A stretch of 64,000 nt of DNA from positions 1-64,000 of the forward strand of contig CANESI010000010.1 in the NCBI GenBank assembly GCA_947441065.1. The letters are read 5' to 3'. Origin of the DNA: Caulobacteraceae bacterium (GTDB taxonomy: Bacteria > Pseudomonadota > Alphaproteobacteria > Caulobacterales > Caulobacteraceae). The position numbers and the translations under genes are program-made. Below are positions 51,341 through 59,874 of this stretch, in pieces. Below the pieces are notes generated by a model. That model had not been told where the DNA came from. It saw nothing but the letters and a program-made list of their open reading frames with translations, and did not search any database. Each line of letters opens with the position of its first letter. Positions within the stretch are counted from its first letter, which is position 1.

Positions 51341-51721
51341 ATGTCCGCAACGCCCCTCGAAATTGTCCGCCAGTTCATGACGCTCATGGAACCTTTGAAC
51401 TATGACGAGGCGCTCAAGCTCGTTTCCGCCAACTGCGAATATACCAATCCCCCGCCGATCGGCACGGTCCATGGCCCAGCCGGTGTTCGTGCGGTACTCG
51501 AACCCTTCTTTGGCCCGACCAAGGAAAATGAGTTCCGCGTCCTTCGCGAGGCAGCAGCAGGCCCAATTGTCATTCTAGAACGCCTAGACCGCCACCTGTT
51601 CGGTGACAAATGGGTCGAGCTTCCCGTGCCCGGCGTCTACGAGGTCCATGACGGCCTGATCACCTATTGGCGCGACTATTTCGACGCCCCAACCATCCTG
51701 TCACAACTGCCCGCCGCCTAG
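51341..51721 (+). CDS. Limonene-1,2-epoxide-hydrolase-like SnoaL fold protein
   Basis: A 126-residue NTF2/SnoaL fold protein. The epoxide hydrolase triad pattern Arg81, Asp83 and Asp112 (LERLDRHLF, WRDYFD) is complete, as in limonene-1,2-epoxide hydrolase. It may open an epoxide made in a terpene or ring catabolic pathway. GGAG precedes the ATG. A TauD-type gene converges after it. Confidence 0.85.
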   Translation: MSATPLEIVRQFMTLMEPLNYDEALKLVSANCEYTNPPPIGTVHGPAGVRAVLEPFFGPTKENEFRVLREAAAGPIVILERLDRHLFGDKWVELPVPGVYEVHDGLITYWRDYFDAPTILSQLPAA

Positions 51722-51731
51722 CCCCTAGCCG

Positions 51732-52568
51732 TCAGGAGGGGTCAACCGTCACCCGGCGCATGTGGCGGCGCTGGCCGGGATAGTCGTTGAGGGCATAGTG
51801 CCAGACCGAGCGATTGTCCCAGAAGGCGACCGATCCCGGGGTCCAGGCGAAGCGGCAGGTGCGAGCCTCTTGGCGACAGTGGTCGAACAGGAAGTCGAGC
51901 AGGGGCTTGCTCTCGCGCTTGCTCCAGCCCTCGAACCGCATCGTAAAGGCCGGATTGACATAGAGCGCCTTGCGGCCATTTTCCGGATGGGTCAGGACGA
52001 CAGGGTGGATAAATTCCCCGACAGCGCCCTCTGCCTCGACCACCGACATCGAGCCGCGCTTCTGGGCCGAATGACCCGCCGCAGAATATTCACGGCCAGC
52101 AGAATGGACTGCATTGAGGGTTTCCAGCGTCGCCCTCATACCCGGCGTCAAGGCATCATAGGCGGCGGCTTGGCTGGCAAAGAGGGTGTCGCCGCCCCAC
52201 TCCGGAATCTCAATAGCATAGAGGATCGAGCCGATGGCCGGGCGCTCGAGGAAGCTCGTATCCGAATGCCAACCCCCGCCAAAATTGGTCTTGTCTGACG
52301 GCTCCTTGATGATCTCCATCACCTCGGGATGATCGGCCATACCCGCCACATAGGGATGGATGTTCAGCGGACCAAAGCGCTTGCCGAAGTCCACCTGCTG
52401 GCCAGGGGTCAAGGTCTGGTCGCGAAAGAAGATGACCTGATGCTCGACCAAGGCGGCCCGGATCTGGGCGATGACGCCATCGGACAGACCTGCCGACAGA
52501 TCGACGCCCGAAATCTCTGCGCCGAGGGTCCCAGAGATCTTGCGGATGGACAGGGAAATTTCAGCCAT
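51732..52568 (-). CDS. TauD/TfdA-family alpha-ketoglutarate dioxygenase
   Basis: A 278-residue Fe(II)/2-oxoglutarate oxygenase. ATG 52568 with AAGGAACCGACT upstream is chosen; the longer frame has no family text. His101 and Asp103 (WHSDTSF) and a late VWHYALNDYPG segment give the metal triad, with an Arg after it for 2-oxoglutarate. The substrate (a sulfonate, phenoxyacid or similar) is unknown. It is divergent from a spinster-type MFS that may import its substrate. Confidence 0.88.
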   Translation of the reverse strand: MAEISLSIRKISGTLGAEISGVDLSAGLSDGVIAQIRAALVEHQVIFFRDQTLTPGQQVDFGKRFGPLNIHPYVAGMADHPEVMEIIKEPSDKTNFGGGWHSDTSFLERPAIGSILYAIEIPEWGGDTLFASQAAAYDALTPGMRATLETLNAVHSAGREYSAAGHSAQKRGSMSVVEAEGAVGEFIHPVVLTHPENGRKALYVNPAFTMRFEGWSKRESKPLLDFLFDHCRQEARTCRFAWTPGSVAFWDNRSVWHYALNDYPGQRRHMRRVTVDPS

Positions 52569-52725
52569 AGTCGGTTCCTTGCTTAATGCCACGACCCTTG
52601 CCTCGAAACGCTGCCAAGGCAAGGTCGAATTATCGTCGCAGGATGCTTGCCGAGCCCTCACATCCCGGCTCTACTGTGGGTTCAACGATGAGGCCGCAAG
52701 GGCCCGACCGCGAGGAAACACCGGA

Positions 52726-54075
52726 ATGACCGACGCCGTAGCCACGACGCCTGAGCCCAATTCTGTGCCCGCTGAAGCTCTCGACCATGAGCCCCTATCG
52801 CCCGCCTATCGCCGCTATGCGCTCGGGGTACTGCTGGCCATCTACACGCTCAATTTCCTTGACCGTCAGGTGATCAATATCTTGGCCGAGCCGATCAAAC
52901 AGGATCTGCAACTGGCCGATTGGCAATTGGGCATGATGACGGGTCTAGCCTTTGCACTCTTCTACACAGTCCTGATGCTGCCCATCGCGCGTTTGGCCGA
53001 GCGCGGTCACCGGCCTTGGATTATTGCCAGCGCCACGGCGATCTGGAGCTTCTTCACCATCCTATGCGGCATGAGCCAAACCTTTTTACAGCTCTTCCTC
53101 GCCCGGATCGGGGTCGGTGTCGGTGAGGCGGGCTGTAGTCCGCCCGCCCACTCCCTGATCAGTGACTATGTGCCCAAATCCATGCGCTCATCGGCCCTCG
53201 CCTTCTATTCGATAGGCACACCGCTGGGCAGTTTGCTGGGCATGGTCATGGGCGGTTTGGCCGCTGATGCCTTCGGATGGCGCACAGCCTTCTTGATCGC
53301 TGGAGCTCCGGGCCTGATCATGGCCTGCGTTGCCGCCATCACGCTCGTTGAGCCCCGGGTCAAAAAGCCCACGGTTGGGGAAAGCCCGAGCGTTGGTGCC
53401 GCGCTCCGCGAGATTGCCGGCAAAAAGACCTTCTGGCTGATCGCCTTCGGGGCCGGGTTCATGGCCTTTCAAGGCTATGGCCACCAGGCCTTCGCCGCCT
53501 CGTTCTTCCTGCGCAACCACGCTGAAGAACTTGCGCAGCTATCGGCTCAGTTTGGCCTCAAGCCCATCGGCTTGATTGGAATCGGTATGGGCCTGATCAC
53601 CGGCATCGGTGGGATTGTCGGAACCGTCCTTGGCGGACAGTTGGCCGATAGGCTCGGCGCCAAGGACCTGCGCCATCAGATGGCCATTCCCGCCATCGGC
53701 GCCTTGATTGGTTTTCCGGTCTATATCCTTGCCATGTTGCAGACCTCAGCGGCGTCCGCGCTGATCATGATGCTGCTTCCGACCCTGTTGAGCACCCTGT
53801 GGTACGGCCCGGCCTATGCCTCGTCTCAGAGTCTGGTGTCGCCCCGCACCCGCGCCACGGCGGCCGCCATCACCCTGTTCGTCGCCAATCTGGTCGGCCT
53901 AGGCTGCGGCCCGCTCTTTGTTGGCATCCTGTCGGATACCCTGTCAGGCCCCATGGGCATGGGCTCGGCCCTGGGCGTCAAATGGGCGCTCATACTTGGC
54001 TCACTCGGCCTTTTGGTCGCCGCCGCCCTGTTCTGGATCGCTCGCAATCACATCCGCGAAGACACGGTCAGCTAG
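52726..54075 (+). CDS. Spinster-type MFS transporter
   Basis: A 449-residue, 12-helix MFS protein. RRYALGVLLAIYTLNFLDRQ, GVGVGEAGCSPPAHSLISDY and FGWRTAFLIAGAPG are typical of the spinster family found beside catabolic genes in sphingomonads and Caulobacterales. ATG 52726 follows GAGGAA; the longer frame overlaps the divergent dioxygenase promoter. The substrate is unknown. Confidence 0.88.
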   Translation: MTDAVATTPEPNSVPAEALDHEPLSPAYRRYALGVLLAIYTLNFLDRQVINILAEPIKQDLQLADWQLGMMTGLAFALFYTVLMLPIARLAERGHRPWIIASATAIWSFFTILCGMSQTFLQLFLARIGVGVGEAGCSPPAHSLISDYVPKSMRSSALAFYSIGTPLGSLLGMVMGGLAADAFGWRTAFLIAGAPGLIMACVAAITLVEPRVKKPTVGESPSVGAALREIAGKKTFWLIAFGAGFMAFQGYGHQAFAASFFLRNHAEELAQLSAQFGLKPIGLIGIGMGLITGIGGIVGTVLGGQLADRLGAKDLRHQMAIPAIGALIGFPVYILAMLQTSAASALIMMLLPTLLSTLWYGPAYASSQSLVSPRTRATAAAITLFVANLVGLGCGPLFVGILSDTLSGPMGMGSALGVKWALILGSLGLLVAAALFWIARNHIREDTVS

Positions 54076-54090
54076 GACGGCGACCGCCAT

Positions 54091-54125
54091 AAAAATAGGG
54101 GGAGATGGACCAGCCATCTCCCCCC
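54091..54125 (-). terminator. Terminator of the acyl-CoA dehydrogenase at 54155
   Basis: An 11-bp perfect stem (GGGGGAGATGG with CCATCTCCCCC, 5-base loop) is followed on the minus strand by TATTTTTATGG. It also lies 16 bases after the MFS stop, so it may slow transcription in both directions. Confidence 0.85.
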
Positions 54126-54154
54126 GTCATTTCGAGCCTTAGCGATGGGTGGCC

Positions 54155-55366
54155 CTAGAGCCCCAAAACCGCCTTGGCCATGATGTTGCGTTGGATCTCG
54201 TTGGAGCCCCCGAAGATCGAGGTCTTGCGCATGTTGAAATAGGCTGGCGCGGCCTTGAAGGCGAAGTCGGGGCTGATAGCCTGAACATTATCGCCCTCGC
54301 GCGGGAAGCCTCGGAAATAGGGCTCGCCATAGTGACCCGCCGCTTCGAGCGTCAGTTCGGTCAGGCGCTGTCCGACCTCTGTGCCCTTGACCTTGAGCAT
54401 CGAGGCCTCTGGTCCGGGGCCCTTGCCGCTGCTTTCGCCTGCGAGGGTGCGCAGTTCGGTATATTCCAGAGCCGCCAAGTCGATCTCCAGATCCACGATC
54501 TTGCGGCGGAAATCGGGATCCTTGATCAGGGGCTGACCGTCGTCGGCCAGCACGCCTGCTGCCACTTCGCGCAGACGCTCAATGCCGCGCTTGGAGCGGG
54601 CAACGCCAGCAATGCCGGTACGCTCGTGGCCGAGCAGATATTTGGCGACCGTCCAGCCCTTATTCTCTTCACCAATGCGGTTCTCGACCGGCACGATGAC
54701 ATTGTCGAGGAAGGTATCATTGACCTCGTGGCCACCATCCATGGTGATGATCGGGCGCACGCTGATGCCGGGGGTCTTCATGTCGATCAGCAGGAAGGTG
54801 ATGCCCTCTTGCTTCTTGGCGTTCTGATCGGTGCGAACCAAGAAGAAGCCCCAGTCGGCGAAGTGGCCTTGGGTCGTCCAGGTCTTCTGGCCGTTGACGC
54901 GGTAATATTCCTTGCCGTCCTCGCCAGTGAAACGATCAGCGCGGGTCGACAGGCCAGCCAGATCGGAACCGGCACCGGGCTCGGAATAGCCTTGGCACCA
55001 CCAGATATCACCGGCGATGGTTGGTTTCAGGAGAGTCTCTTTCTGCTCGGGCGAACCGAAGGTGAAGAGCACCGGACCGATCATGCCGAGGCCAAAGGTC
55101 GGCTGGCTGGTATTGGCGCGGGCCAGTTCCTCAGAAAAGATATAGCGCTGAACCACATCCCAGTCGTTGCCGCCATGTTCCTTGGGCCAAGAGGGGGTCA
55201 GCCAGCCCTTGGCATGGAGGATCTTGTGCCAAGACACGATCTCTTCCTTGTTGAGGTGCTCGCCGGTGGCCTGCTTGTCGCGAATGGCTTGGGGGAAATT
55301 GGCTTCGATCCAGTGACGCACTTCCAAACGAAAGGCGGCGTGCTCAGGCGTGAAACTCAGGTCCAT
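54155..55366 (-). CDS. Acyl-CoA dehydrogenase, large-subunit type, paralogue of 40618
   Basis: A 403-residue flavoprotein very similar in text to the product at 40618 (WCQGYSEPGAGSDLAGL, FGGSNEIQRNIMAK). The canonical catalytic Glu is replaced by Gly, and Glu248 (GHERTG) is the likely base. It ends the TetR-linked cluster: the FAH gene starts upstream with a 147-base gap. No small subunit is adjacent, so it may borrow that at 39354 or act alone. Confidence 0.88.
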   Translation of the reverse strand: MDLSFTPEHAAFRLEVRHWIEANFPQAIRDKQATGEHLNKEEIVSWHKILHAKGWLTPSWPKEHGGNDWDVVQRYIFSEELARANTSQPTFGLGMIGPVLFTFGSPEQKETLLKPTIAGDIWWCQGYSEPGAGSDLAGLSTRADRFTGEDGKEYYRVNGQKTWTTQGHFADWGFFLVRTDQNAKKQEGITFLLIDMKTPGISVRPIITMDGGHEVNDTFLDNVIVPVENRIGEENKGWTVAKYLLGHERTGIAGVARSKRGIERLREVAAGVLADDGQPLIKDPDFRRKIVDLEIDLAALEYTELRTLAGESSGKGPGPEASMLKVKGTEVGQRLTELTLEAAGHYGEPYFRGFPREGDNVQAISPDFAFKAAPAYFNMRKTSIFGGSNEIQRNIMAKAVLGL

Positions 55367-55513
55367 CGAAAACTCCCATGATGCAACGGCTCATGCCAAG
55401 GCTAAGCGCCCTTTGGCATGACCAGTGTCTTAAGGTCCAAACTATCGCACCGGACCGTCTTGGCAAGCGACGCCCACCAACCTTTTTGATCCGTGGCTGA
55501 GATTTTTACGCGA

Positions 55514-56581
55514 TTACAGCGCCGCGACGATGTGGTTGGACAGGCAGCCCAAGCGGTCCACGCGGATGTCGACCCGGTCGCCCGGTTGCAGATAGGTCTT
55601 GGCGGCGCGCGCGCTCTTGATATAGCGCTCAATGACCTTCGCGATCAGAGGCCCTTTGCAGCCTGACAGTAGCCAAGCCAGCGCGCCCATCAGGCGGTCC
55701 TTGGTCGGCACACCGTGGAACACCGTGCCCGCAGGCGTTCCAGCCATGATCACGGTGCGTGCGGGGATGTCGGCGGCCTCACCGAAGGCCAAACGGGCCT
55801 CACCGCCCCAATAGGTCCAGCGCACATCGCGCTTGAGGCGGCACTGCCTGACAATCTCTTCCAAATCCCAGATCCAATCGGTCGCGGCTGCATGCTGGCG
55901 AACCTGACCATTGACACTAAGCTGCAGGGTCAAACGGCTGAGGAAGCTGGGCAGGTTGCGCGGCACCACGAACAGATCGCCCACAGGCATATAGTTTGGA
56001 CCACTCTTGCCCGAGGTGAAGCCCTTGCCCGACTGAGGATCGGTAACATCGACATTGCGCAGCAGGACGGCGCGGTCGGTGACATCATTACCAAGGATCA
56101 AGCCACCAAAGACCGGACTGCCCGGCATTAGAGCCTCTAAGGGCACCAGACAGAGCTCGACCTCAAAGTCCAGAAGCGCATCTCCCGCCGGTATGGGCGC
56201 ATCCCAAGCCGTTGGCTGAACGATCTTGGGAAACAGGAACGGCGAGCCGACCACCGTCGATTCCGCCGCATGTTCGGCATAGTTGGTGCCGACCCCGATG
56301 TTCTGATCCCCCAACCGGATGGGTAGGCCCAGATGGTCAGAGGAAACCTCGACCTCATCCTTCGCAGCCTGGACAAAGGCCCGAATGGCGTCCTGCCCGA
56401 GCCGATGGATAAGATCGATCGCATCCTCCGAGGCGGATGCGCACAGCGACGATAGATCGACACCCCGGATCTGACCCTCCTGATAGGTGCGAACAGCGAT
56501 CAGGCGCTCCCCATCCTGGGCCTTGGTCTGGGCAAAGGTCAGGGCCTCTTCGAGCGGGGCGATGTCTACCGTGCGGGTCAT
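55514..56581 (-). CDS. Fumarylacetoacetate-hydrolase-family protein
   Basis: A 355-residue FAH-fold protein. GVGTNYAEHAAES, FPKIVQP, the metal-site DFEVELCLV, ILGNDVTDR and a late GTPAGT are the family landmarks. Members cleave C-C bonds or hydrate or decarboxylate ring-cleavage products, and the exact reaction is unknown. An extra stretch (WLLSGCKGPLIAKVIERYIK) near the C-terminus is unusual. It follows the SDR gene by 10 bases. Confidence 0.85.
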   Translation of the reverse strand: MTRTVDIAPLEEALTFAQTKAQDGERLIAVRTYQEGQIRGVDLSSLCASASEDAIDLIHRLGQDAIRAFVQAAKDEVEVSSDHLGLPIRLGDQNIGVGTNYAEHAAESTVVGSPFLFPKIVQPTAWDAPIPAGDALLDFEVELCLVPLEALMPGSPVFGGLILGNDVTDRAVLLRNVDVTDPQSGKGFTSGKSGPNYMPVGDLFVVPRNLPSFLSRLTLQLSVNGQVRQHAAATDWIWDLEEIVRQCRLKRDVRWTYWGGEARLAFGEAADIPARTVIMAGTPAGTVFHGVPTKDRLMGALAWLLSGCKGPLIAKVIERYIKSARAAKTYLQPGDRVDIRVDRLGCLSNHIVAAL

Positions 56582-56591
56582 GGTCAGGGTC

Positions 56592-57371
56592 CTAGATCAG
56601 GCCGCGGTAGGAACCGCCGTCGAGTTGCATATTCTGGCCAGAGATGAACCCGGCCTGGGCACTACACAGATAGGCGCAGGCATCACCGAACTCTTCTGGG
56701 CGACCAAAGCGTTTGGCCGCGATGGTCTGGGCGATCTCGGCCCGCGCCTCTTCGAGCGTTATCCCCTTCATGCCCATCATCAGACGGGCCATTTGCTGTT
56801 GACGCTCTGTGTCAAAACGTTCTGGTAATAGGTTGTTAATGGTTACATTATCGGCTGCCACTTCAGGGACCAGAGCCTTGCAGGCTGCGGTCAGTCCAGC
56901 GCGGGCCGCCGTCGACAGACCCATCGGCCCCATCGGCGTCTTGACCATGGCGCTGGTGATATTGATGATGCGGCCAAACTTTCGCTCGCGCATGCCCGGC
57001 AGGACGCCGCGGATCAGCATAAGGGCCGGAACCATGTTGGCATTGACCGCACCGATCCAGTCGGCCTCTTCCCAGTTCTGGAAATGACCCGGAGGCGGAC
57101 CGGAATTGTTATTGACCAAGATATCGCAGTCACCCGCCTCGGCCAGCAGAGCGGCGCGGCCTTCGGGACTGTTAATATCGGCAACGACCGCGCGGACCTC
57201 TCGGCCCGTCGCAGCCGCCAGTTTGGCGCGGGCCGCTTCTAGCTTTTCGGCGTCGCGGCCATTGAGGGTGACAACGGCCCCCTCGCGCGACAGCGCAAAG
57301 GCGCAGGCATAGCCAAGGCCCTGTGATGAGGCGCAGACCAGCGCCTTGCGTCCCTCAAGTCCCAAATCCAT
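56592..57371 (-). CDS. SDR-fold protein with non-canonical active site
   Basis: A 259-residue short-chain dehydrogenase. The cofactor loop CASSQGLG (13-20) and LVNNNSGPPPG are clear. The usual Ser-Tyr-Lys reads Ser140 with Ser153 and Arg157 in the Tyr and Lys positions (GLSTAARAG). This matches a divergent SDR branch (BKR_3-like), which may lack standard redox activity. Its ATG overlaps the monooxygenase stop by one base (TGATG), so it is coupled. Confidence 0.85.
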   Translation of the reverse strand: MDLGLEGRKALVCASSQGLGYACAFALSREGAVVTLNGRDAEKLEAARAKLAAATGREVRAVVADINSPEGRAALLAEAGDCDILVNNNSGPPPGHFQNWEEADWIGAVNANMVPALMLIRGVLPGMRERKFGRIINITSAMVKTPMGPMGLSTAARAGLTAACKALVPEVAADNVTINNLLPERFDTERQQQMARLMMGMKGITLEEARAEIAQTIAAKRFGRPEEFGDACAYLCSAQAGFISGQNMQLDGGSYRGLI

Positions 57372-59023
57372 CAGACAGTTCCCTTCATATAGCGCTGCAA
57401 TGTCGCAAAGGTGGCGGGGGCATCATCGGCGAAGGCCGCGACCGCCAAGAGGTGCCCATCGGGCCGCACGAGCAGAGCGCCGCTGGCACTGAGGCCCATC
57501 GCCGCCGCCCAGTCGCCCGACTTGGCGATGAAATCGGTGCCTTCGACCAAGATGGTCAACGGAACATCCGAGCCCTTAGCCAAGGCCGTCCAAGCGGCAT
57601 GATCGGTTCCAGTCAGCAGGACAAAGCGGTCAGGCTGGCTGAGGCTCAAGGTCGTGCCGCCATCGCTTAAGAGCACGTGCGGCAGGCGCGCGCCGACAGC
57701 GACCTTTTGGGTAAATTCACTGATGGGAAGCTGATCATCGGCCTTTAGGGCATCGCCATAGGCAAAGCCAAGCTGTAGGCGCAGGCTGTCAAAATGGTCC
57801 TTCTGGAACATCACCGCCGCATCAACCGCCGCGCGCTTTTCAGGATCGGACAGCCGGTCATAAAAGACCTCGGGCTCGACCGAGGTCCCATAGCCATAGC
57901 CCAGCGCCTCGAACAACATGCGGATCCGCATCGCGTTCATGACACTTTGGCCCATATTGGCGTCGGCAATGGCGCGGCGCTCTTGGTCATAGCTGTCCAA
58001 GATCTCAGGGCTGCCCCAGCCCGCCTCGATGGCCGCGATCTTCCAAGTCAGATTGTCGATATCGCCAATGCCGGTATTGAGCCCTAGCCCGCCGGTCGGA
58101 GGGAAACGGTGTCCGGCATCACCGACGAGGAACACTTGGCCCTCACGATAGCGCCGCGCCACCTGGGCCGACATGACCCACGGCCGCTTGCCCTTGATCT
58201 GAAGGTCGGGAATGTCCGCACCGACTGCGCTCTCAACCAAGCTGCGGCAAAGATCATCGCTATAGTCTTCCGGCCGATCCTCTGGATTACAGGGGGTCAT
58301 CATCACCCAGGTCTTGCCAATATCGTAGGCGATCAAGACGCCATTGGGTCCGGGACCGAACAGGAAATAGAGGATGGCGGGACGGTCACCGACCTGGGCC
58401 CGCAGATCGGCCTCAAAATGGATCATCATATTGTTGCCGATGCCGTCCATCCCATCCATCGGAATGCCAAGGCTGTCACGCACAGGGCTTCCAGCCCCGT
58501 CGGCGGCAATCAGATAGCGGCTACGGACGATGATCTCTTCGCCCGTTTCGCGGTCCTTCAAGGTCGATTTGACGTGACCTTCGCCCTGTTCACAGCCCAG
58601 CCATTCCACGCCCCGGCGCACCTCAACGGTCGGCTGTTTGGCAACGGCGGCCTCAAGCACGGCTTCGAAATTGGGTTGTTCGATATTGATCAGGGGCCAA
58701 GGGGTGACCTCACGGACCGCCTCGTCCTGCCGCTCATAGGCCATGACCCCGATATCCGGCTTGCTGAGGGTCTCAACAAAGCGGACAAAGCGCCCCTCTT
58801 CGGTCGGCGTTGCCACAGCGTGGATCGCGTCCATCGACATGCCCGCCGCCGCGCAGATCTCCAGCGAGCGAGGATTGAGCGCGTGGGCCTTTGGGGCCTC
58901 AAGGCGAGACGGATATTTCTCAACCAGCAGGACCTTCAGCCCTTGGCGGCCTAGAAGTTGCGCACCGAGAAGGCCCACCGGACCGCCCCCAACGATCAGG
59001 ATGGGTACGTCAATCACACTCAT
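57371..59023 (-). CDS. FAD-dependent aromatic monooxygenase (PHBH/MhpA-like)
   Basis: A 550-residue class A flavoprotein hydroxylase. GGGPVG (12-17) binds FAD, and the late GDAGHRFPPTGGLGLNTGIGD segment (split by a Pro-rich turn) is the second FAD motif. It resembles 3-(3-hydroxyphenyl)propionate-type or phenol hydroxylases. ATG 59023 with AAGGA upstream is chosen over the longer frame. It leads the operon with SDR and FAH genes and is divergent from TetR. Confidence 0.88.
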   Translation of the reverse strand: MSVIDVPILIVGGGPVGLLGAQLLGRQGLKVLLVEKYPSRLEAPKAHALNPRSLEICAAAGMSMDAIHAVATPTEEGRFVRFVETLSKPDIGVMAYERQDEAVREVTPWPLINIEQPNFEAVLEAAVAKQPTVEVRRGVEWLGCEQGEGHVKSTLKDRETGEEIIVRSRYLIAADGAGSPVRDSLGIPMDGMDGIGNNMMIHFEADLRAQVGDRPAILYFLFGPGPNGVLIAYDIGKTWVMMTPCNPEDRPEDYSDDLCRSLVESAVGADIPDLQIKGKRPWVMSAQVARRYREGQVFLVGDAGHRFPPTGGLGLNTGIGDIDNLTWKIAAIEAGWGSPEILDSYDQERRAIADANMGQSVMNAMRIRMLFEALGYGYGTSVEPEVFYDRLSDPEKRAAVDAAVMFQKDHFDSLRLQLGFAYGDALKADDQLPISEFTQKVAVGARLPHVLLSDGGTTLSLSQPDRFVLLTGTDHAAWTALAKGSDVPLTILVEGTDFIAKSGDWAAAMGLSASGALLVRPDGHLLAVAAFADDAPATFATLQRYMKGTV

Positions 59024-59102
59024 AGGCGCTGGTCCTTGGTCTTGAATGGTCTTAAGCCATTCCTTATCGTTCCGGCTCACAGTAGGAATTTTATGAGATA
59101 TA

Positions 59103-59122
59103 TGTCAATTAATCGATTGGCA
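59103..59122. promoter_or_regulatory. Candidate TetR operator
   Basis: TGTCAATTAATCGATTGGCA is a 20-bp near-palindrome (TGnCAAT-n6-ATTGnCA) between the divergent monooxygenase and TetR genes, 30 bases before the likely TetR start. The position fits control of both. Confidence 0.5.
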
Positions 59123-59152
59123 TTATGTGGGTCTCAAATCGGAGTTCTGTTT

Positions 59153-59836
59153 TTGACCAGCCTTGACCTCTTTACCCGCGAAGCCCGCAACCTCGGCAAG
59201 AGCGCCCGCACCAAGGCCCGCTTGATGGACGCCGCCGTCAGCGTCTTTGCGCGTGATGGGTTTGAGGCCGCATCGGTCAATGAAATTACCCGTGCCGCAG
59301 AGGTCGCCAATGGCACCTTCTATGTCTATTTCAAAGATAAGGACGAGATCGCCACGGCGGTCGCTTACCGCATTGCCCATGATGTGGTGCAGCAACTCGA
59401 TGGCGCCATGGTCGGTGTTTCTGATGCGGTTGAACGGGTCAGCTGCGCCACCCGTCGGCTGCTCGATCTTGCCACAAGCACGCCGCAATGGGGTCAGGCC
59501 CTGTTCCGCGCCGTTTGGATCTACAACGATCTTCGCGACAGCGTCGTCAGCTATCTGCGCGCCGATTTGGAGCGGGGCGTGGCGCAAGGGGTCTTTACGG
59601 TTGAGATCGATGATTTCCTGATCAGCACCTTTTCGGCCATGACCATGTCCACCCTATTTCGGCGGCTTAACGGCGAGGCTGGACCAGACGCAGGCTCTCG
59701 CGTGGCGCAGTTACAGCTGCGTATGCTCGGCGTCGCGCCCGACGTGGCCAAGCGGGTCGCGTTCCAGGCGCTGGACCCCATCACCCTGACCATGCCGGTG
59801 ATCCCACGCGAAATGGACCGCAGCAAAAAGAACTGA
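59153..59836 (+). CDS. TetR-family regulator
   Basis: A 227-residue regulator from TTG 59153, which has GGAG 8 bases upstream and gives a normal-length N-terminus before the HTH. ATG 59093 (AGGA 5 bases upstream) would add 20 residues and cover the operator, so it is less likely. The HTH reads RLMDAAVSVFARDGFEAAS, then VNEITRAAEVANGTFYVYFKDKDE. The ligand domain is not diagnostic. It is divergent from the monooxygenase operon and is its likely repressor. Confidence 0.85.
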   Translation: MTSLDLFTREARNLGKSARTKARLMDAAVSVFARDGFEAASVNEITRAAEVANGTFYVYFKDKDEIATAVAYRIAHDVVQQLDGAMVGVSDAVERVSCATRRLLDLATSTPQWGQALFRAVWIYNDLRDSVVSYLRADLERGVAQGVFTVEIDDFLISTFSAMTMSTLFRRLNGEAGPDAGSRVAQLQLRMLGVAPDVAKRVAFQALDPITLTMPVIPREMDRSKKN

Positions 59837-59865
59837 TCGTTAGCGGGGACAGCCCGCTAACGATC
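59835..59865. terminator. Bidirectional hairpin terminator
   Basis: GATCGTTAGCGGG and CCCGCTAACGATC form a 13-bp perfect stem with a 5-base loop between the convergent TetR and M3 peptidase genes; the stem starts in the TetR stop codon. T runs are weak on both sides. Confidence 0.6.
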
Positions 59866-59874
59866 CGCACTCCG

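Noticed and set aside
54149-55381. 410-codon ORF antisense to the acyl-CoA dehydrogenase at 54155
   Set aside because: Same mirror effect as at 40720; no independent evidence of coding.
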